Below, piece after piece: positions 56,850 through 64,000 of a DNA stretch of 64,000 nucleotides. A model generated the notes under the pieces. The model searched no databases, was not told where the DNA came from, and saw only the letters and a list, made by a program, of their open reading frames with translations. Each line of letters opens with the position of its first letter. Position 1 is the stretch's first letter. Location: positions 5,115,127 to 5,179,126 of the forward strand of contig CM037464.1 in NCBI GenBank assembly GCA_021014325.1. The letters run 5' to 3'. The stretch comes from Plazaster borealis. Taxonomy: Eukaryota; Echinodermata; Asteroidea; Forcipulatida; Labidiasteridae. The translations under genes and the position numbers were made by a program.

Positions 56850-57384
56850 CACTCTTAACACAACCTCGTCCCCATGGTTTACTTTATTTCCAACCATGTT
56901 TACAACAGTAAACCCTGGTAGGGAAACTCCTTACTTGGACCCTGATTTGACAACGACTGGTGTACAAAACTCTAACGTAAACATGTTAAGTTGTACTCAT
57001 TCAGTATTCACCATGTTCACAGCCAGACTATTCTATAATTTGCATACGTATCAAAAAAATTTGGATATGCAAATGATCCAATACCAGGGTGAGAGAGCGG
57101 TCAACCTCGTACTGCTCGACACACCTTGGGGACGAGGTTGACTCTTAACACTCTCTGGTCAGAATTGACCTGGATTCCGGGTAGCAGGGTGACCCGACCC
57201 TTTTGTGGGTCATTATGACCCGTATATGAGTCAAACTAACATGAAACTGTGTCAAACTGACGCAGAATCAGAGTCAAATTCCCAATAAAAAAATTCAGTT
57301 TCCGGGTCAACCTGACTCAGAAATGGGTCAGGCCCCCAAGGACCCGGAATCCGGGTCAATTCTGACCCGGGAGTTTTTAGAGTG
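56850..57384. mobile_element. Outer MITE split by a later insertion
   Basis: Left end CACTCTTAACA and, after the inner insert, 'ctctctggtcagaattgacc' form the left terminal repeat. The right end 'gggtcaattctgacccggga' with final 'agagtg' is its inverted copy. The interior is built of 'gggtca/tgaccc' dyads. Confidence 0.78.
56861..57140. mobile_element. Inner 280-bp TIR element with 10-bp target duplication
   Basis: 17-bp inverted ends (caacctcgtccccatgg, one mismatch) are flanked by exact ACTCTTAACA copies at 56851-56860 and 57141-57150. The duplicated decamer is part of the outer element's left end, so the order of insertion is clear. It is non-coding. Confidence 0.92.
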
Positions 57385-57509
57385 AGCGGTTCATTTTTGT
57401 CCTTGATAAGGTGGGTAAAAAAAAAATTGGCTTTACGTCGACCTAAGTATACCTACAAGTTACACGAAAGCTGTTTATTTTTTTTTTAAATTGTTTTATT
57501 TTAAAAAAA

Positions 57510-57870
57510 TTGTTACGAGATATCGCCTAACATCACAGGGCCGGACGGCCACTTCAAGGTGAGGGCTACACTTGATTTGGGCTATCGACCCAAATCAACT
57601 GCCACCACGTTGCCGCCTGCTCCAGGGGCTGAAACATCATACATGGTTAGCCCCTTCACAGTCCGAAAGGATGTATGCATGGGTATCATCCACTAGGAGC
57701 CTGGCTGGTAGAGCAGAATGCAATACCTTCCCAACTTTATACGAAGCAATTATGTTTAAGTACCTTGCTCAAGGGCACAAGTGTCATAACCGGGATTTGA
57801 ACCCTCACTCTGCTGCTGACAACACCAGAGCTTGGGTCCGGTGAACTAGACCGCTCGGCCACAACACGCC
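57510..57870 (-). repeat. tRNA-derived SINE, minus strand
   Basis: The minus strand from 57870 reads 'gtgttgtggccgagcggtct', box B 'gggttcaaatccc', body 'cccttgagcaaggtac', 'gtggcaacgtgg..' and an A-rich tail. It is full length, the same subtype as 7609-7975. Confidence 0.87.
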
Positions 57871-58359
57871 ACATTTCTAATGTAATAATATTTTTCTTAA
57901 ATTCGACCGGAATTTGAAACAGCCTCATAGACTATTAGTATGGTGTTGTGCATGTTTTACAACAAGTGGGTCCTGAAAATGCACTTTATTGTATGACAAG
58001 CTTTTATGCCTGAAAGAAAGAATGGAGAAGAAATGATAAGTTTCGGATGAGGGTGGCAGATGGGGGAAGAAACACCCAATCTTGATCAGGGCCAAACGTC
58101 AAGGAACTTCTTAACATGAAGGTTTCATGCCTAGCAAATATGACTACTACACAAGAGCTAAACAGACCTACTATACGTACATTGCCTATCGAACCAGGGA
58201 AAAACTATAAGTCACAATTTCCTTTATCCCCGATGCACAATAATAGTCTTATATAGCACACGTATATACCAATGAGGTACCCAATGCGCTTAAACAAACA
58301 AAAACATTGATACAGGTTTTTTTAATTTCTTTGAATTATGAGATCAATTTATCCAGAAA
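57871..58359. other. Intergenic, nothing recognised
   Basis: No repeat or coding signal could be identified in this stretch. Confidence 0.4.
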
Positions 58360-58640
58360 GGGTTCAAGGTGCTGCGGCGCATTCAGCAGCCACTGCCAGA
58401 CACACCGGGGCAAACCCCTTCTCTTCGCGATAAGTGTAATAACTTGGTTCATTTACGTGCATGGGCTCGATTTCACAAAGAGTTAAGATCGATCGTACCT
58501 GCAAATCCATCGCAGTTGCTTAGCAAAGAGTGATGTCACAATACAAATCACTCTGGTAATTCTGATAGCTCATCTTCAGATGAATCATAGTGCTTTGTGA
58601 AATCGACCCCAGGACCTACGGCTTTACGTCCGATGCAAGT
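58360..58640 (-). repeat. SINE fragment split by a palindromic MITE
   Basis: SINE 3' sequence (gacacaccggggcaaacccc, then 'cgataagtgtaa') stops at 58465 and resumes at 58613 with 'gacctacggctttacgtccgatg', the same order as in the intact SINE at 7040-7170. Between them lies a 147-bp 'ctcgatttcacaaa..tttgtgaaatcgacccc' element. Confidence 0.75.
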
Positions 58641-58850
58641 AAAAATCTACAAGTTGTGATTTTGCACAATGTGCACATTGTCCTTTAAGTTTATGATATA
58701 AATATCTCATGTGTCCGGAGTAAAACAGTTTGAATTCTTGAACTAGATGTCAAGAAGCATTACAACGATTGTTTACAAATAAAGTGAAAGTTGTTCATTG
58801 AGTAATCAATTAGGATTGGCTACGATTTCACGCACGGATTTTAAGGTATT

Positions 58851-59244
58851 ATACAGGATTGGGGGAAAAAAAAGGATAAAAAACATCATCGTTTATTTTT
58901 TAGTCTGAAAGCTTATATCGGGTACTGATTATGAAGTTCATACTAGAACAATTTTTTTATGTGAAATGTTTCCCCAATGAAATGAAGTCGTATTCGAGAA
59001 AACTGTAGGGCCTCCCCAAAAACCTTTAAAAAAACCGCAGCAGCTGGTTTCGGTTGTTACAGCCACAAATTAAGGACAATGTTTTTACATGCTGAAAATT
59101 GTGCATGGTTTCTGCACTATTTTCTCCTGACTCACACAACACAAATTGTCACAAATTTGTTATTTCATGTATATGGTTGATCACACAAGACATGAACACT
59201 GCCTGTCTTGGTCAGCTCTACTAATCCTGTATAATACCTTTTAA
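58851..59244. repeat. Full-length 'aaggtattatacaggatt' MITE
   Basis: TTAAGGTATTATACAGGATT at the left and its inverted copy 'aatcctgtataataccttttaa' at the right. Truncated inverted relatives lie 3' of L1, L3 and L4. TTAA at both ends suggests a TTAA target here too. Confidence 0.82.
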
Positions 59245-59274
59245 GACAGTCTTGTTCGGATGCGTTGAAATGAG

Positions 59275-59567
59275 CATGAACATCTTACGGCTCATGAAGA
59301 AGCAGTTCTCCTCGGGTCAGGATTGAAACAGTTTCAAGACGTGATGCGTCGCGATGATCTGAACATCTTACGGCTCATAGAAGAAGCAGTTCTCCTCGGG
59401 TCAGGATTGAAACAGTTTCAAGACGTGATGCGTCGGGATGATCTGAACATCTTACGGCTCATAGAAGTAGCAGTTCTCCTCGAGTCAGGATTGAAACAGT
59501 TTCAAGACGTGATGCTTCTCGATGATCTGAACATCTTACGGCTCATAGAAGTAACAGTTCTCCTCGT
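59275..59567 (-). repeat. 84-bp repeat at L8 3' end (3 units plus a partial)
   Basis: Same unit as in the array 12 kb away. The partial unit at the outer end lacks one base in 'ctcatgaagaag'. Confidence 0.9.
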
Positions 59568-60288
59568 ACTTGATATCAGTGACGTTAGCCTCCATGCGAC
59601 TGGCATGGTTGAGCTGACAGCTCGTCTTGTTATCAGCTTGCTTCCAGAGATTGAAGGATCGGCAGAGAGGTTCTGCCCAGCACGCCAGACCACACCCAAT
59701 GGACTCCATGACCGGATAGCTCTTGATCTGAAGGTTGAGCAGACACCGTTGTGGTACGTGAATGTAAAGGGGGCTCGACCGGCGACATTCGTACGACACA
59801 GCTTGCATCTCACAGGCGACAAAATAGTCAATGTCACAAACCATATCTGCCAATTGCCATTCGTCTCTTTCGATCATCCTGATGCAATCCTCTCTCGGTT
59901 TTTCGCTCGGCTCACCAGGTTTCCATTTTGTGAACAGAGTGTTATCTTGACCCGGGCACACAGTGCTTCCTCCATCTCCAATGCTACACCCAATCCACAA
60001 ATCCACTACGCTCTCTGCTTCAAAATGTGTCATCCACGCCTTTAAACGTTCCAAAACGTAAATACCTTCTTCCTCCGTGTTTGGGACGAACAAGCCGACC
60101 CCGGGCCGGTCACAAGCCTTCGAAGCATCGAACCAATTCATCTTCTGAGGCAGTAAGATGTAGCAGGAGTCTTGCCAAGTCAACCAGCCGGGCGGGCACG
60201 CAGCTTGGAGTGCCCGTAAGATGCAGCCAAAGATGAGAACAAAGAGCACACCCTTAGATGTAGTGAATCTTGACATTTTTAAACACAA
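59536..60288 (-). CDS. Lectin L8: intact, most diverged lectin centre and signal peptide
   Basis: 250 residues from MCLKMSRFTTSKGVLFVLIF.. (an internal Met at residue 5 is an alternative start). ACPPGWLTWQDSC to ACDRPGVGL and the PAN domain (SYECRRSS.. to YEENCYFYEP) match L1-L7 closely. The centre (about 59775-60090) is different: LWIGCSIGDGGSTVCPGQDN, FTKWKPGEPSEKPREDC, DEWQLADMVCDIDYF. EPN reads EPSE. All structural Cys are kept. It is separated from L7 by 11 kb of repeats but still shares the conserved blocks at nucleotide level. Confidence 0.93.
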   Translation of the reverse strand: MCLKMSRFTTSKGVLFVLIFGCILRALQAACPPGWLTWQDSCYILLPQKMNWFDASKACDRPGVGLFVPNTEEEGIYVLERLKAWMTHFEAESVVDLWIGCSIGDGGSTVCPGQDNTLFTKWKPGEPSEKPREDCIRMIERDEWQLADMVCDIDYFVACEMQAVSYECRRSSPLYIHVPQRCLLNLQIKSYPVMESIGCGLACWAEPLCRSFNLWKQADNKTSCQLNHASRMEANVTDIKYEENCYFYEP

Positions 60289-60294
60289 AAATGA

Positions 60295-60725
60295 TTGTCG
60301 ATATTTATGCGAAGTTTTATTGAAGGCGATTTAGGAACGTGTAAACACCACTCTTGCTTTATCTACGAAGCTATCTGTCTTCACTCGCGCCTCATAGATA
60401 AATTGTGCTATGGTAAAACTAATCACATCTTCCACAGTGGTTGTTGTGTGATGATAATCGCGAACACGATTTGCATATCACCTCCTCCCTCATTAACCGT
60501 TGCCTAACAATGAATGAGGAGGGAGTGGTCACGAGGTTTGTTATCTCTGTACAGTAACAGGTACATCCGAAGATGTTGATCAGAGAAACAAGACCAGTCA
60601 TCCACTTGCAGAGAAAAAAGGTTATCTGTTGTTTTTCTGTTGCTGTTAGAGTTGTTCTACACCTTTTCATCTTTTGTAACATTTGAAATAATATGATATA
60701 TTTTTGATTTATATTGTGCATACTC
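60295..60725. other. L8 upstream flank, no gene recognised
   Basis: The L8 promoter is expected here, but no element is convincing. A short inverted pair 'cctcctccctcatt' / 'aatgaggagggag' lies at 60481-60526. Confidence 0.4.
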
Positions 60726-62050
60726 CGGGGCGTAACTTGGGGGGGGGTCACGCCCCCGGTTGATGTCCGTGCCCCCTGGTGCCCCCATTTGAAATCTGGG
60801 CTTTTGAGATTAAAAATTACCAGAATAAAAACTTATAAGCTTTAATGTAGGTTTTCTTTTTTCAGTGTTTTTAATTTTTTCCCCCCATTTACACAATGTG
60901 TTTGTTTTAACCTCCACGGCAGATTAACTAACAATTTCTTTTGTACCCGGTCAGTGACATAAAGAGAGTGCTGTACTTTGACAGTTGGGTGACTATCTGA
61001 ATCACTTTGTACAAGTACGCGAGAAACTTCAAGTTAAAAGTATCCAGTCTGCACGGGGATTGCTTCACTGGTGTATAAAGCACAACGCAGTCATGTGTGT
61101 TTAAAGGCATTGAACACGTTTGGTAATTGTCAAAGACCAGTGTTCTCACTTGGTGTATCCCAACATGTGCATTGAATAACAAGCCTGTGCAAATTTGGGC
61201 TCAATTGGTCATCGAAGTTGCAAGAAAATGATGAAAGAAAAAACACCCTTGTTGTCCAAATTTGTGTGTTCTTTCAGATAGGAATAAAAGGCTTCTTGCA
61301 AGAAGTTTTTTTTATTATTTTAGTGAGAAATTACTTTTTTTCAAAAACTACGTTACTTCAGAGGGAGTCGTTTCTCACAATGTTTTATACTATCAACAGC
61401 TCTCTGTTGCTCGTTAGCAAGTCAGTTTTTATGCTAATATATATTTTGAGTAATTACCAAACGTGTACAGTGCCTTTAATAATTGCACTTCATGGGTAAA
61501 TATAAACACGTATTTTTCATCAAAACAGTGAAGTCCATCGGCCTGGATCAATCAAAACTATTTTTTGTTCATGGTTAAAGTGACTTGAAATCTAAAAGCA
61601 CATCGATCGAGCGGCAGTAGTCGGCAGTCTTAAAACCGAGGATCGAAGCAAAAGCCCTCCAGATAATTAATGTAGTATGATCAAGGTTGCCTACAAATAA
61701 TACAATCGCAAATCCATACGGGAGACTCCACTTCGGCGAAACAGGGGTAAAAATTGAGAGGGGCACATGGGGGTGCACTATCTTTTCTATGGGAGGGGGG
61801 GGCACATAGTCTGCATGTAAATGGAAAGAAGTTTTAAAAACATTGAAATTATCACATTAAAGCTTACAAAATGTAACATTTTACTTTTTAAATGTTTAAT
61901 CTAAAAAGTCCAGATTTCAAGGGGGGGGGGCATGATCGGGGGAGGGGGGGGGGACGAATTTTAAGATTTGTTTATTTTATTTATTTATATTGTTTACTTT
62001 TTTTTGGGGGGCACTTGCCGCCCCCTTGCCCCGAAATTACATCACTGCAG
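60726..62050. mobile_element. Degraded G/C-run element, relative of 18427-19386
   Basis: The left end 'ggggcgtaacttggggg' and 'gttgatgtccgtgccccc' match the 18427 element's start. The right end 'gcccccttgccccgaaatta' mirrors it. A TTAA MITE (61101-61479) lies inside. No transposase was recognised. Confidence 0.45.
61101..61479. repeat. TTAA-type MITE, full length
   Basis: TTAAAGGCATTGAACACGTT to 'aaacgtgtacagtgcctttaa', in the same orientation as 19974-20347, with the central hairpin. Confidence 0.87.
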
Positions 62051-62639
62051 CCGTGCAGTGCAATAAGAACCATATTTTGGTGTTCTCCCATGGCATTTTC
62101 TTCGAATACCCTCATTTTCTATAAGTTTTGCAAGCTTTGAAAAAGTTTTGCTGCTATGGACTCGGTTTTAATGCTGTCGATTTTAATCTGTAACTTGCTT
62201 TGGAAACTGTGTTTTGGTCTGTTGTCTTTTGTTCCTTAGATTAAACTATTAGTTTGCGATCTTGGTGCACAGTGGAACTATTTCCACTGACAATATTATT
62301 GTATACTATCGTTGGGTATTCAATGAATCATTGCATGGCACTGTAAAGCTTATAAATCCCCCAGTCCCCCAGCCCCCACCCCCAATGTGGTTCTGATAGC
62401 TTCTCGAGATACCCCAAATAGAGTACAATTTTCTTTCAACTTCAGTTTATAATTGTTTTCCTTTGTGAAAGGGAATGTCGTTACCAAAATATATTGGCAG
62501 AAAACCATTTGTGGCCCACACTCAACTTTGCTGTACAAATTGTTTAGGTTGGTACACTTCAAGCTTAGAAGATGGAAGCAGGTACAAACATACCTTCACC
62601 AACTTCGACGTTAATAGATTGAGTCAAAGTGGATCTTAA
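62051..62639. other. Intergenic, nothing recognised
   Basis: Includes a C-rich stretch at 62358-62383. No coding or repeat signal stands out. Confidence 0.4.
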
Positions 62640-62925
62640 GGTGTGTCGTGGCCGAGCGGTCTAGTTCACCGAACCCAAGCTCTGGTGTTGTCAGCAGCAG
62701 AGTGTGGGTTCGAATCCCGGTCATGACACTTGTGACCTTGAGCAAGGCACTTACCCATAATTGCTTCGTAAAAAGGGGTTTACCAGCCCTAGGAGTAGGT
62801 GGCAACGTGCCCCTGGTGACAATTGATTTGGGTCGACAGCCCAAATCAGTTAAGTGTAGCCCTCAACTTGAAGTGGCCGTCCGGCCTTGTGAGTAAGGCG
62901 ATATCGCATAAAAAATAATAATAAA
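62640..62925 (+). repeat. tRNA-derived SINE, near full length
   Basis: Head 'gtgtgtcgtggccgagcggt' with box B gggttcgaatccc, body 'gaccttgagcaaggcac', 'gtggcaacgtgcccctggtg', tail (ATA)n/A-rich. It is internally shortened compared with 7609-7975. Confidence 0.87.
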
Positions 62926-63592
62926 AAAACAAGGTAAGCAGTTCAAAGTGAAACATGACTCATTTCGAATTCTTCGAATATGTTTCTTTTCTTCTAAAAT
63001 CACAACAACATTGAAAGTTTGGTTTACTTTGTTCTAATCGTGAAATTCCGAATGTATTGTTTGGTTAGCTATCCCCCAACAGAGTCTACTGTCCATTGAC
63101 CTTCAATTTCTCAGGTTCTCTCTTTGTAAAAAGTGAGTGTCCTAACCAAAATTATTTGGGGGAAAACCCGCGGGGAAAACCAAGTTTCTTGTTCTCCCAA
63201 CCATTCAATCAATGAATCGAAAATAGGTCCGAACAGGAAGTAAAACAAAATGGTTAAAAAGGGTTTTATTATCAACGGCTGCGGGTTTCAACGGAACACT
63301 TTGCTATTGACCGTGCTCAGCGACAGGGCCTTTTTGAACTTGCTCAGCGACAAAACTCTTTGAACTTAAAACACCGACAAATAAACTGTGGTTCAGTTTC
63401 GAGGGATCAAGCGTCTGAAAGTGGTAAGCATCTCACTCTCCTCCTTTTCTTAGTGTGAAGTTTTCTTCCCACGGGTAATAAATATATTTTTAATTCCTTT
63501 TTCTTAATTAAACTGCTACCAAATTTTGAAAGGAATGGTTCATCTGATAAGAATTTAACTGTAATTTGGGGTCGAACAAAGAAAAGTTAAAC

Positions 63593-63642
63593 AGGGCGGG
63601 ACTTGAACCTGTACGGTCTACCAACTGAGCTATCTAGCCCTA
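63593..63642 (-). repeat. tRNA-like fragment lacking the anticodon arm
   Basis: The minus strand gives 'tagctcagttggtaga' (box A, D-arm) followed after only a few bases by 'caggttcaagtcccgccc' (box B, T-arm). It cannot fold as a full tRNA; it is most likely the head of another SINE. Confidence 0.5.
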
Positions 63643-63897
63643 TGTTGGCGGTCTCCCTATTATGTTTTCAATATCTTTGTTCGGGGTGACAGTCAGAAGC
63701 CATGCAACCTGTAACTGCCGTATAACCAGGTAGCACATGCATCCAAGTTTATGATATAACCTGGGAAGCGGCAGGAGAGGGATCACCTTAAGGGGATGCA
63801 GCTTTTTATTTCAAATATCAAGAAATAAACCACAAGGGAAACTGACTGGGTAAATTTAAAACATAATTTTGTGTTGAACAAAGAAAAATTTGACTAT

Positions 63898-63935
63898 AGA
63901 GCGGGACTTGAACCTGCAACCTCCGGATCAACGTG
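63898..63935 (-). repeat. tRNA 3'-half-like fragment
   Basis: The minus strand gives 'ccggaggttgcaggttcaagtcccgctc', a T-arm with part of a variable region. The flanking 'ttgaacaaagaaaaattt' is shared with the 63593 fragment, so both belong to the same repeat. Confidence 0.5.
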
Positions 63936-64000
63936 CCCACCGTAGCTTCATTTATCAATAGTTTTTATTTCAATTATTGAACGGCTGGAATATTGTTTCC

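Overview
Eukaryotic genomic DNA, most likely from an echinoderm (probably a sea star). Supporting observations are a gene with introns whose protein closely matches animal eIF2-alpha, tRNA-derived SINEs, many short inverted-repeat elements, and an expanded family of secreted C-type lectins. The species call is inference; nothing here is bacterial and there is no operon, CRISPR array or rRNA. Only two gene systems can be supported: one housekeeping gene and one lectin array. Almost everything else is repetitive.

Region 1 (1-14.4 kb). The minus strand carries an apparently complete coding sequence for translation initiation factor eIF2-alpha (EIF2S1): seven coding exons between 14366 and 3608, 318 residues, with Ser51 and the KGYID kinase-docking motif. 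Its third coding intron opens with about 2.4 kb of a 45-bp minisatellite. Each unit copies the exon/intron boundary, so roughly fifty copies of the same 5' splice site lie directly downstream of the real one. SINEs and short inverted-repeat elements fill the other introns.

Region 2 (14.4-19.4 kb). No gene recognised. It holds a 1.8-kb foldback element with inverted arms of about 150 bp and two opposed 16-bp repeat arrays, then a degraded G-rich, hAT-like element.

Region 3 (19.4-48.1 kb). Seven tandem, minus-strand, single-coding-exon genes or pseudogenes (L1-L7), with an eighth (L8) at 59.5-60.3 kb. Each encodes a signal peptide, a long-form C-type lectin domain and a PAN/apple-like domain (about 245-250 residues). 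L4, L5, L7 and L8 are intact. L3 is frameshifted at its C-terminus. L1, L2 and L6 carry nonsense and/or frameshift lesions. The start of the lectin domain and the PAN domain are nearly identical at nucleotide level in all eight, while the centre of the lectin domain (ligand-loop side) and the signal peptides differ strongly in L7 and L8. This is the pattern expected of a mosaic, gene-conversion-homogenised recognition array. Every copy ends in an 84-bp tandem repeat that contains the last codons and the stop codon, in 2-6 copies. Paralogous units serve as empty-site controls for several transposon insertions.

Region 4 (48-64 kb). Repeats and intergenic DNA around L8: TTAA-flanked inverted-repeat elements, a 1.1-kb tandem duplication rich in TGACGTCA palindromes, nested elements with clear target-site duplications, SINEs, and two partial tRNA-like sequences at the right edge.
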